From contig NZ_CP109434.1 in assembly GCF_036227105.1 (NCBI RefSeq), positions 873,001 through 937,000 of the forward strand: 64,000 nt of DNA, given 5' to 3'. Of the stretch, positions 57,117-64,000 are shown in pieces. This DNA comes from Amycolatopsis sp. NBC_01488. Its GTDB lineage: Bacteria > Actinomycetota > Actinomycetes > Mycobacteriales > Pseudonocardiaceae. Within the stretch, counting starts at the first letter, position 1, and every line of letters begins with the position of its first letter. The translations under genes and the position numbers were made by a program. Below the pieces are notes generated by a model, which was not told where the DNA came from, made no database searches, and saw only the letters and a list, made by a program, of their open reading frames with translations.

Positions 57117-57683
57117 CTAAGGACGGAGGCTGCGCAGCACCAGGTTCGCGAAGTGCTCCCCCACCTGTTCTCCCGACAGCCCGCCGTCGGCGTGGTACCA
57201 CATGCCGAGCCGGTGGATCGCGCCGTAGTGGTAGTGGATCACCAGGTCCGCCGGGACGTCGTCGCGGAAGACCCCCGAGCGCTGGCCCTCGGCGACCAGG
57301 TCCCGCACGCGCTCGTGGTAGGTGCGCCGCTCGGCGCGCACCTGGACCTGCTTGGACTTCTCCAGCAGCGGGAACGACAGGAAGAACACGGTCGCCGCGT
57401 CGAGGTCGGCGATGCTCGTGACGACGACGTCGGCGATGATCGCGTGCAGCCGCTCCGGCAGCGGCAGGTCCGATTCGGCGATCGTCACCATCCGGCGGGT
57501 CTGCATCCGCAGCATCGCCGTGTAGATCTCGAAGAGCAGGTCGTCCTTGGATTCGAAGTAGTGGTACAGCCCACCTTTGGTGACGCCGGCCTCTTCGACG
57601 ATCTCCCGGACCGTCGTGGCCTCGAACCCCTTCTCGGCGAACAGGCGCACCGCCGCCCGCACCACCTTGTCCCGCACGTTCAT
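57117..57683 (-). CDS. TetR-family transcriptional regulator
   Basis: This regulator has 188 residues. The N-terminal HTH is TVREIVEEAGVTKGGLYHYFESKDDLL. The C-terminal ligand-binding domain is helical with hydrophobic pocket segments (ATVFFLSFPLLEKSKQ, IHYHYGAIHRLGMWYH). It follows the Liv operon on the same strand after a strong hairpin, so it is the probable regulator of that transporter. A TACCG-N6-CGGTA dyad upstream of livG is a plausible operator. Confidence 0.92.
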   Translation of the reverse strand: MNVRDKVVRAAVRLFAEKGFEATTVREIVEEAGVTKGGLYHYFESKDDLLFEIYTAMLRMQTRRMVTIAESDLPLPERLHAIIADVVVTSIADLDAATVFFLSFPLLEKSKQVQVRAERRTYHERVRDLVAEGQRSGVFRDDVPADLVIHYHYGAIHRLGMWYHADGGLSGEQVGEHFANLVLRSLRP

Positions 57684-57706
57684 GTCGCCACCCTAGGTGA
57701 GCGGGC

Positions 57707-57738
57707 GGGCCGGTCCGCACGGCGCTGCGGACCGGCCC
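57707..57738 (-). terminator. Terminator of the Liv operon
   Basis: A perfect 12-bp stem, GGGCCGGTCCGC with GCGGACCGGCCC, and an 8-base loop begin 5 bp after the livK stop. It separates the transporter genes from the TetR gene. Confidence 0.8.
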
Positions 57739-57743
57739 ATCCA

Positions 57744-59057
57744 TCACTTGCCCAGCAGGTTCACCTGCTCCGGAGTGGCGCGTTCACCGGTGTACGGCGT
57801 GATCGCCCCGGTGCCCCGGTCGGTGACCGACGGTGGCTGGATCACCGTCGTCGTGGTGTCCGGGTTGATCTTGAACACGTACGCCCCGGTGTAGCCGGAG
57901 TGCGAGTCCTTCGAGAACCCGAACGGCGTGAGACCGGGGCCCTTCAGCGCCCCCGAGCTCATCGCGTCGACGATCTTCTGGCGCGTCGGGTCCGGCCCGG
58001 CGGCCTTCAGCGCCTGGCCGAACGTGTACGCCTGCACCATCCCGTAGAACAGCGTGTTGGTCAGCTGCTCGTTCGGGATGTACTTGTCGTGGATGCCCTT
58101 GAAGTAGGCGACCCACGGGTCGGACGTCTGCGCGACGTCGGGCAGGTACCCGGTGCCGATCAGCCCGTTCAGCAGCTGCGCGCTCGACACGCTCGCGCCG
58201 CCGCGCTTGGCGAAGTCCTGCAGCAGCCCGGACAGCGTCGCCGGGTCCGCGCCGATGCTGCTGACGACGAACTGCGGGTGGTAGCCGATCTTCGCCGCGG
58301 CCAGGATGGCGAGCGCGGTGAACGCCGGGATGCACTCGCAGACGACGACGTCGGCGCCGGCCGTCTTCAGCGCGGACAGCTGCGGCGTGACGTCGGTGTT
58401 GGCGGTGTCGTAGCCCTGCCGGACGACGGTCTGGTCCTTGACGAACTGGTCGAGCCCGGCCTGGGTGTCGCGGCCGACGTCGTCGTTCTGCGTGAAGTAC
58501 CCGATCTTCTTGCCGGCGAAGGTGTCCTTGATGTACTTGCCCTGGATCTTGCCCTCGCGGGTGTAGTCGACCTGGTACCCGAAGGTCATCGGCGACTTCT
58601 GCGGGTTGTCCCACGCGAGCGCGCCCGAGGACACCAGCAGGTCCGGCACGCCTTCGGAGTTGAGGTAGTCGACGACCTTCGAGTGCGTCGGCGTCCCGAG
58701 GCCGCCGACGATCGCGAACACCTTGTCCTGCAGGACGAGCTTCTTCACGACCTCGACGGTCTTGGTCGGGTTGTAGCCGTCGTCCTCGACGTGGTAATCG
58801 ATCTTGCGGCCGTTGATCCCGCCGCCGTCGTTGATCGCCTGGTACACCGCGCGGGCGCCGACGGAGATCTTGCTGTACCCGGGCGCGGCCGGCCCGGTGA
58901 GCGGCTGGTGCGTGCCGATGGTGACGGTGTCCTTCGTGACGCCGACGGCCGAGTCGGCGGCCTGCTGACCACCGCCGTCGCTCTCCCCCGCCCCGCCGCA
59001 CGCGCTGAGCGCGAGCGCCAACACCGCGATTCCCGCGACGGTTCTAGTGGTTCTCAT
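57744..59057 (-). CDS. livK: Branched-chain amino-acid-type ABC transporter substrate-binding lipoprotein
   Basis: This type I periplasmic-binding-fold protein has 437 residues. The lipoprotein signal ends in LALSACGG (Cys20), followed by a Gly/Ser-rich linker. Motifs include GTHQPLTGPAAPGYSKI and the dinucleotide-like ING-G region VYQAINDGGGINGRK (VYQAINDGGG, INGRK). In this family ligands range from leucine to amides, aromatic acids and other small carboxylates, so leucine itself is not assured. It is the last gene of the operon, overlapping livM by 14 bases. Confidence 0.9.
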   Translation of the reverse strand: MRTTRTVAGIAVLALALSACGGAGESDGGGQQAADSAVGVTKDTVTIGTHQPLTGPAAPGYSKISVGARAVYQAINDGGGINGRKIDYHVEDDGYNPTKTVEVVKKLVLQDKVFAIVGGLGTPTHSKVVDYLNSEGVPDLLVSSGALAWDNPQKSPMTFGYQVDYTREGKIQGKYIKDTFAGKKIGYFTQNDDVGRDTQAGLDQFVKDQTVVRQGYDTANTDVTPQLSALKTAGADVVVCECIPAFTALAILAAAKIGYHPQFVVSSIGADPATLSGLLQDFAKRGGASVSSAQLLNGLIGTGYLPDVAQTSDPWVAYFKGIHDKYIPNEQLTNTLFYGMVQAYTFGQALKAAGPDPTRQKIVDAMSSGALKGPGLTPFGFSKDSHSGYTGAYVFKINPDTTTTVIQPPSVTDRGTGAITPYTGERATPEQVNLLGK

Positions 59058-60114
59058 GGTTCTCCTTCTTTTCGACGGGTCGACGGAGAAGCTTGCGCAG
59101 GCGCTGGAAGCCGCCCTGGATGCCCCGCGGGAACGCGAGCACGACGACGATGAGGATCACGCCGTACACCGCGAGCGGGAGGTTGTTGGCCACGTCGGTG
59201 TTCAGGTGCAGCGCGTCGGCGAGGTCCTCGGACCAGGCCTGGAAGTAGACGAGCGCGACCGCGCCCCACAGCGCGCCCCACAGGGACCCGAGCCCGCCCA
59301 GCACCACCGCCGCCAGCAGGCTCAGCGACAGCGCGGGCGTGAACGAGCCGGGTGCGGCGGTGCCGAGCAGGAACGCCTGCAGGCCACCGGCGAGCCCGCC
59401 GCAGACCGCGCTGATCAGGAACGCGAGGATCTTCGTGCGGCCGACGGCGATCCCGCTCAGCGACGCGGCGACCTCGTCGTCGCGGACCGCGCGGAAGTGC
59501 CGGCCGAGCTTGCCGCGCACGACATTCACCACCAGCACCAGCGCGATGAGCACGCTGAGCCAGACGATCCAGGTCTGCCAGCGCAGCTCGGGGACGGCGA
59601 TCCCGGACGGTCTGCTGTGGACGGTGAAGCTGAGCCCGTTGCTGCCGCCCAGGAAGTCCTGGAACCGGCGGGTCAGCGCGGGCAGGCCGACGGCCAGCGC
59701 GAGCGTCGCCCCGGCCAGGTACGGGCCGCGCAGCCGGGCCGCGGCGGCCCCGGCCAGCAGTCCGGCCAGCCCGCCCGCGGCCGAGGCGAGCAGGAGGTCG
59801 GCCCACAGCGGGAACGACGGGACGCGCCGCACCAGCAGCGCCACCGTGTACGCGCCGATGAACATGAACGCGCCGTGGCCCAGCGAGACCTGCCCGGTGA
59901 GGCCGGTGAGCAGGGTCAGCCCGGCGACCGCGATCAGGTAGTAGCCGATCGTCGCGATCCGCAGGTTGGTGAACTCGTCGGTGACCAGGGTCAGCACGAC
60001 GACGACGGCGAACGCGGCCAGCGCGGCGAGGGCGTGGCGGAGCAGGGGCGGCAATGTCCGCTTCTTGGCCGCCGTCTCCACGGGGGTTTCCGGGAGGCTC
60101 GTGCGCACGGTCAT
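59044..60114 (-). CDS. livM: Liv-type ABC transporter permease M
   Basis: This permease has 356 residues and about nine TM segments. The family motif GLTGQVSLGHGAFMFIGAY lies near residue 75 (read as GLTGQVSLGHG), and the EAA-like cytoplasmic loop is VRDDEVAASLSGI. The N-terminal extension of about 25 residues before the first TM and the charged KKENHENH tail are ordinary for the family. It overlaps livH by four bases and pairs with it in the membrane. Confidence 0.92.
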   Translation of the reverse strand: MTVRTSLPETPVETAAKKRTLPPLLRHALAALAAFAVVVVLTLVTDEFTNLRIATIGYYLIAVAGLTLLTGLTGQVSLGHGAFMFIGAYTVALLVRRVPSFPLWADLLLASAAGGLAGLLAGAAAARLRGPYLAGATLALAVGLPALTRRFQDFLGGSNGLSFTVHSRPSGIAVPELRWQTWIVWLSVLIALVLVVNVVRGKLGRHFRAVRDDEVAASLSGIAVGRTKILAFLISAVCGGLAGGLQAFLLGTAAPGSFTPALSLSLLAAVVLGGLGSLWGALWGAVALVYFQAWSEDLADALHLNTDVANNLPLAVYGVILIVVVLAFPRGIQGGFQRLRKLLRRPVEKKENHENH

Positions 60115-60962
60115 ACCCGCCTCACCTTCGCGCGGCCGAACAACCCGCTGGGCCGCACGATCAGCACCACGACGAGGATCGCCAGCGCGGCGATCGTCAC
60201 CATCTCCGGACCCAGGTAGCCGGACACGTAGGACAGTCCGACGCCGAGGACGAACCCGCCCACGATGGTGCCCAGCGGGTTGTCGAGGCCACCGAGCACC
60301 GCCGCGGTGAGGGCGTAGACGAAGACGCCGTCCAGCACGTTCGGGAAGAGGAACGGCGGGGTGGCGAGCAGCCCGGCCAGCGAGCCGACGGCCGCCGCGA
60401 GGCCCCAGCCGACGGTGAGCATCAGCCCGACCCGCACGCCGAGCGTGCGCGCCACGTCCGGGGCGAACGCGGCCGCGCGCATCCGCAGGCCCAGCGGCGT
60501 GTACTTGAACACCACCAGCACGAGGGCGGCGATGACCAGCACCACCAGGACGACGAACAGGTCGTTGGCGGAGAACCGGCCGACGAAGTCGAAGGCGTAC
60601 GGGAACGCCAGCGGTTCGTTGGACCAGATCATGCCCGCGACCGCCTGCAGCACCAGGAGAAGCCCGAGCGTGACGATGATCGAGCTCAGCTCCGAGCGGT
60701 GCCGCAGCGGCCGGATCAGCAGCCGTTCGGTGGCGACACCCAGCACGGCCCCGGCCCCGATCGCGACGGCGAAGCCGAGCCAGTAGCTGCCCGTCGCCTT
60801 CGTCACCGAGTACGCGAGGTACGTCGAGATCAGGGCCAGGGCGGGCTGCGCGAAGTTCACCACCCGGGTGGCCCGGTAGATGATGACCAGCGCGAGCCCG
60901 AGCGCCGCGTAGACCGCGCCGGCGGAGATCCCGCCGAGGGTCAGGTCGAGGAATTCCTGCAT
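60111..60962 (-). CDS. livH: Liv-type ABC transporter permease H
   Basis: This permease has 283 residues and eight TM segments. It starts MQEFLDLTLGGISAGAVYAALGLALVIIYRATRVVNFAQ, where the SAGAVYALLGLG-like helix and the NFAQ/NFAHG position mark LivH. The C-terminal AALAILVVVLIVRPSGLFG is also characteristic. It lies 28 bp after livF and overlaps livM. Confidence 0.92.
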   Translation of the reverse strand: MQEFLDLTLGGISAGAVYAALGLALVIIYRATRVVNFAQPALALISTYLAYSVTKATGSYWLGFAVAIGAGAVLGVATERLLIRPLRHRSELSSIIVTLGLLLVLQAVAGMIWSNEPLAFPYAFDFVGRFSANDLFVVLVVLVIAALVLVVFKYTPLGLRMRAAAFAPDVARTLGVRVGLMLTVGWGLAAAVGSLAGLLATPPFLFPNVLDGVFVYALTAAVLGGLDNPLGTIVGGFVLGVGLSYVSGYLGPEMVTIAALAILVVVLIVRPSGLFGRAKVRRV

Positions 60963-60990
60963 ACCGGACCGTTCTCTCCCTGGTGGTGGC

Positions 60991-61698
60991 TCAGAAACCG
61001 AGGTAGGCGTGGCGGAGGCCGTCGTCGGCCAGTAGCTCCGCGGCGGTGTCGACGGCGACGACCCGGCCCAGCGCCAGGACGTAGCCGTTGTCGGCGATGG
61101 ACAGCGCGCTGTGCGCGTTCTGCTCGACGAGCACGACGGTGAGCCCGGTCGAGGTCCGCAGGTCCCGCAGGATCGCCATGATCCGGGCGGTGATCAGCGG
61201 CGCGAGGCCGAGCGACGGCTCGTCGAGCAGCAGCAGCTCGGGCCGGCTCATCAGGGCACGGCCGATGGCGAGCATCTGCCGCTCGCCGCCGGAGAGGGTC
61301 GCGGCGGGTTTCGCCGCGCGTTCCTCCAGTGGCGGGAACAGCTCGTAGACCTCCTTGCGCGCGGCCGCCCGGTCGGCGCGGTCGCGACGCCACAGCGCGC
61401 CCAGCCGGAGGTTCTCGTCAACGGTCAGCTCGGTGATCACGCCGCCGCCTTCGGGCACGTGCGCGACCCCGCCGCGCGCGATGCGGTCGGGGGCCAGGCC
61501 GCTGAGATCCTTGCCGTCCCAGGTGATCCGGCCGCCGCGGGCGGGCTGCAGGCCGCTGATGGCCCGCAGCAGCGTCGTCTTGCCCGCGCCGTTCGCCCCG
61601 AGGACGGCGGTGATCCCGCCGCGCTCGACTTCGAGGCCGACGCCGTCGAGCGCGCGGACGGCGCCGTAGGCCACGGAAAGCTCGTCGATCTCAAGCAC
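60991..61698 (-). CDS. livF: Liv-type ABC transporter ATPase F
   Basis: This ATPase has 235 residues from a GTG start overlapping the livG stop by eight bases. Walker A is GANGAGKTTLL, the signature LSGGERQMLAIGRAL, Walker B LLLLDEPSLGL and the switch VEQN is the LivF-type variant of the H-loop region. It works with livG as a heterodimer. Confidence 0.93.
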   Translation of the reverse strand: MLEIDELSVAYGAVRALDGVGLEVERGGITAVLGANGAGKTTLLRAISGLQPARGGRITWDGKDLSGLAPDRIARGGVAHVPEGGGVITELTVDENLRLGALWRRDRADRAAARKEVYELFPPLEERAAKPAATLSGGERQMLAIGRALMSRPELLLLDEPSLGLAPLITARIMAILRDLRTSTGLTVVLVEQNAHSALSIADNGYVLALGRVVAVDTAAELLADDGLRHAYLGF

Positions 61699-62497
61699 CG
61701 GACGCCTCCTCGGCGGGGTCGCCGAGGTAGGCCTCGGCCACGCGGGGGTCGGCCTGGATCTCGGCCGGGGTGCCCGCCGCGATGACCTCGCCGAAGTTGA
61801 GGACCACGACGCGGTCGCAGACCTGCATGACGAGGTCCATGTGGTGTTCGACGAGCACGACCGCCATGTGCCGCCGCAGCGAAAGGATCAGCGTCGAGAG
61901 CTCGACGAGCTCGCCTGCCGAGAGCCCGCTCGCGGGCTCGTCGAGCAGCAGCAGGTCCGGCTCGGCCACCAGCGCGCGGGCCAGTGCGACGCGTTTTCGC
62001 ACGCCGTAAGGCAAAACGCCGGGCAGCCGGTCGGCGAGGTCGGCGATCCCCAGCTCACCGAGCATCTCCCGGGCGCGTCCGGCGAGGTCGGATTCGTCGC
62101 GCGCCGAGCGGCCCGCGCCGACGAGCGCCGGGAGCACCCCGGTGCGAGCGTGGCGGCCCGCGCCGGCCAGCACGTTCTCCAGCACGGTCAGCCCGGCGAA
62201 GAGGCCGAGGCCCTGCAGCGTGCGGACGATCCCGAGGCCCGCGAGGTGCTCGGGGCGGTGGCGCACGAGCGGTTCCCCTCGCCACAGCACCCGGCCCGAC
62301 TGCGGCCGGACGAACCCGCAGATGACGTTGAACAGCGTGGTCTTCCCGGCGCCGTTGGGCCCGATGACCCCGACGACAGTGCCGGCGTCAACGCTCAGCC
62401 GGACGTCGTGCAACGCGGTGAGCCCGCCGAAGCGCACGGTGAGGCCGTCGACCACGAGCAGGTCCTCGCCCGGCAGGGTCTCACCAAGAAGTGTCAT
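61691..62497 (-). CDS. livG: Liv-type ABC transporter ATPase G
   Basis: This ATPase has 268 residues and is the first gene of the Liv operon. Walker A is GPNGAGKTTLFN, the signature region LPYGVRKRVALARAL is LivG-like (YG in place of SGG), Walker B is LLLLDEPASGLS and the H-loop is EHHMDLVM. The 225 bp upstream hold a TetR-type dyad and the terminator of the next binding-protein gene. Confidence 0.93.
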   Translation of the reverse strand: MTLLGETLPGEDLLVVDGLTVRFGGLTALHDVRLSVDAGTVVGVIGPNGAGKTTLFNVICGFVRPQSGRVLWRGEPLVRHRPEHLAGLGIVRTLQGLGLFAGLTVLENVLAGAGRHARTGVLPALVGAGRSARDESDLAGRAREMLGELGIADLADRLPGVLPYGVRKRVALARALVAEPDLLLLDEPASGLSAGELVELSTLILSLRRHMAVVLVEHHMDLVMQVCDRVVVLNFGEVIAAGTPAEIQADPRVAEAYLGDPAEEASGA

Positions 62498-62533
62498 CGA
62501 TGACTCTCCTGTCTCACCATGCGGACAACGTCG

Positions 62534-62549
62534 TACCGCGCGGTCGGTA
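62534..62549. promoter_or_regulatory. TetR-type dyad upstream of the Liv operon
   Basis: TACCG-N6-CGGTA, enclosing the perfect palindrome ACCGCGCGGT at 62535-62544, lies 37-52 bp before the livG start. The shape matches common actinobacterial TetR operators. The TetR gene at 57117 is the natural candidate. Confidence 0.5.
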
Positions 62550-62673
62550 TGAAGAGGGTGGGGCGCGGCGCCGGTCGTGTCAAGGTGCGCACCGGCGTCG
62601 AACGGATCAAGGGAACCGGTCCGAAAATTTCGCGAAGCCCGCGTGCCGGGACAAGTCCTTACCGGACACGAAG

Positions 62674-62707
62674 AAGGGCGGGTGCGCTCTTCAGCGCACC
62701 CGCCCTT
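62674..62707 (-). terminator. Terminator of the SsuA/TauA-like binding-protein gene
   Basis: A perfect 15-bp stem (62674-62688 with 62693-62707) and a 4-base loop, followed on the minus strand by CTTCG-type sequence, start 16 bp past the stop codon. It is one of the strongest hairpins in the window. Confidence 0.85.
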
Positions 62708-62722
62708 TCCTTCCGGCTCCGG

Positions 62723-63697
62723 TCAGCCGGTACTGGCCTGCGGGGTGATCATCGAGGAGGCGTCGATCTTCGTCTGGACGACGCCCAGCTGCTGCAGCAG
62801 GTCCGGCACGCGCTGGATGCGGCGGGCGTCCAAGGTGGACCCGAACGCGGGCATCACCATCAGGCTCGCGATGTCCTGGTCCACGTGGGCGTTGCGGACG
62901 ACCAGCGGCTCGATCCGGGCCCGGTCGACCGACGCGCGCGTCGCGTTGAGCATCGCGCGCTGGAACGCGAGCATCGTCTTCGGGTGGTCCTGGACCCACT
63001 TGCCCGTCGCGCCGTAGCCGGTGAGCGGGAAGGACTCGGTGCTGCCGCTCGCGGCGTCGATGACCGGGTACGCGCCGGCCGTCTTGGCGGACTGGGTGAG
63101 GAAGGGTTCCGGCTGGTAGGCGGCGTCGACCTTGCCCTGCGCCAGCGCGGCCCCCATCTCCGGCAGCGGCATCGGGACCCACTGCACCTTGCCGGTGTCG
63201 ATCCCGTGGTCGCGCATCACCGACTGGGTCAGGACGTCCGACGCCGCGTTCTTCGAGCTGATCGCGATCCGCTTGCCGTTCAGGTCGTTGACCGTCTTGA
63301 CCGGCGAGTTCGGCACGGTGACGACCTCGTTGCTGCGCGGGCTCGCCGACGTGGCGTCGGCGACCAGGCGGACGTCGGAGCCGTTGTTCTTCGCCAGGAA
63401 GAACAGGGTGTAGGTCGACACCGCGAGGTCGTCCTGGCCGTTCGTCAGCCGGTTCAGCGACTCCTGCCCGCTGGCGGCGAGGTCGGCCTGCACGTCGAGG
63501 CCCTCGGCCTTGAAGTAGCCGCCTTCCTGCGCCAGCCAGAACGTGGCGAGGTCGACGGCGGCGAAGATCGCGACCCGGATCGCCGGCTTCTCGACGGTAC
63601 CGCCGCTACCGGACCCGCTTCGCTGGCTGCACGCGCTCACCAGCGCGAGGACGAGCGCGAGCACGGCGAACCGGCGGGTCGAGGCGCGTTTGAGCAT
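62723..63697 (-). CDS. SsuA/TauA/NitT-family substrate-binding lipoprotein
   Basis: This protein of 324 residues has a lipoprotein signal ending LALVSACSQ (Cys23) and a Ser/Gly linker. The periplasmic-binding-protein type II fold is indicated by FWLAQEGGYFKAEGLDV, INGK-like LNGKRIAISSKNAASDVL and KVDAAYQPEPFL, a pattern seen for sulfonate, thiamine-precursor and nitrate binders. No permease or ATPase gene follows within the window on its transcript, which ends at the hairpin; partners may lie to the right. The ligand is unknown. Confidence 0.85.
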   Translation of the reverse strand: MLKRASTRRFAVLALVLALVSACSQRSGSGSGGTVEKPAIRVAIFAAVDLATFWLAQEGGYFKAEGLDVQADLAASGQESLNRLTNGQDDLAVSTYTLFFLAKNNGSDVRLVADATSASPRSNEVVTVPNSPVKTVNDLNGKRIAISSKNAASDVLTQSVMRDHGIDTGKVQWVPMPLPEMGAALAQGKVDAAYQPEPFLTQSAKTAGAYPVIDAASGSTESFPLTGYGATGKWVQDHPKTMLAFQRAMLNATRASVDRARIEPLVVRNAHVDQDIASLMVMPAFGSTLDARRIQRVPDLLQQLGVVQTKIDASSMITPQASTG

Positions 63698-64000
63698 GCC
63701 ACTCCTCGGAAAAGAATCTTTCGATCACGGGAATCCGGCTGGTACAGCCGTGATCGCCGGACTGTAGATGACGATTTCCGGGTCCGCAAATACCGCGCCG
63801 GAAAAGCCAGAACGGCGTTCAAACGGGTTATCCACTGACCGGCCGACGGTCACCATCGGAAACAAACCCACGAGAAACCGGCACACAGCGTGATCGATGT
63901 CCGCCATCCAGCCGAGCGCACTACAGCGGATGACCCATCGGGAAAGAGATGGCTCGCGACGCGTCGGTGAGCGAAAAACCGATTCCGCGGTCACCCGTGA
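63698..64000. other. Upstream region of the binding-protein gene with two inverted repeats
   Basis: There is no convincing gene. CGATCACGG/CCGTGATCG (63722-63756, 17-base spacer) and TTTCCGG/CCGGAAA (63775-63804, 16-base spacer) lie 25-107 bp before the start codon and may be operators or a leader structure. A minus-strand 89-codon open frame here has no family resemblance. Confidence 0.45.

Noticed and set aside
63725-63994. Minus-strand open frame of 89 codons at the right edge
   Set aside because: No recognisable family and no good ribosome-binding site; it covers inverted repeats in what looks like a promoter region.

Overview
The window reads as very GC-rich actinomycete DNA, most likely Pseudonocardiales and plausibly Amycolatopsis. 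The reasons are the strong G/C third-position bias, the many ATGA/GTGA gene overlaps, the GTG/TTG starts, and gene families typical of soil actinomycetes (type I PKS, AfsR/SARP, XRE-DUF397, GH11 xylanase). The genus is an inference. I saw no rRNA, tRNA, CRISPR array or transposase.

Bases 1-36.7 kb are one end of a type I polyketide cluster for a beta-amino-acid-primed polyene macrolactam of the vicenistatin type. A minus-strand operon runs 26909 to 132: acyl-ACP ligase (VinN-like), PLP decarboxylase (VinO-like), glutamate mutase small and large subunits, P450, a 5251-residue PKS (loading ACP plus three modules) and a 1762-residue single-module PKS. A strong hairpin ends it at 66-99. Next to it are a second ligase (VinM-like), a discrete ACP (VinL-like), an acyltransferase (VinK-like) and an aminopeptidase-like hydrolase (VinJ-like). 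The set predicts 3-methylaspartate made from glutamate, loaded on the ACP, decarboxylated to 3-amino-2-methylpropionyl, capped with an amino acid, passed to the PKS loading ACP, and uncapped later. All four modules are malonyl-specific KS-AT-DH-KR-ACP, so they should build four consecutive C=C bonds. A glycosyltransferase coupled to a two-component system, an acyl-CoA carboxylase beta/epsilon pair and a type II thioesterase complete this side. The other PKS modules, the cyclising thioesterase, the deoxysugar genes and a pathway activator are absent and presumably lie left of base 1. ACCCCT-type boxes in the cluster's promoter regions suggest one shared regulator.

Bases 36.8-47.9 kb hold an anti-sigma-like ATPase gene, an oxidase remnant, an ABC exporter with a secreted beta-propeller phosphoesterase, a xylan operon (GH11 xylanase plus CE4 esterase) with a palindromic control box and three tandem hairpins, and an A/T-richer island of XRE regulator and two DUF397 genes flanked by two paralogous cyclase-fold proteins. 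Bases 48-64 kb hold an AfsR/SARP-family regulator, an FtsX-type ABC exporter with a divergent two-component system, AraC and TetR regulators, a complete branched-chain amino-acid-type (Liv) ABC operon and a solitary SsuA/TauA-like binding protein.

The most unusual signal is a 46-bp near-perfect palindrome present five times (11737, 27047, 34177, 37853, 50834). Its arms show compensatory changes. Four copies sit 0-17 bp from stop codons like bidirectional terminators, and the fifth is read through in frame inside the giant PKS gene.
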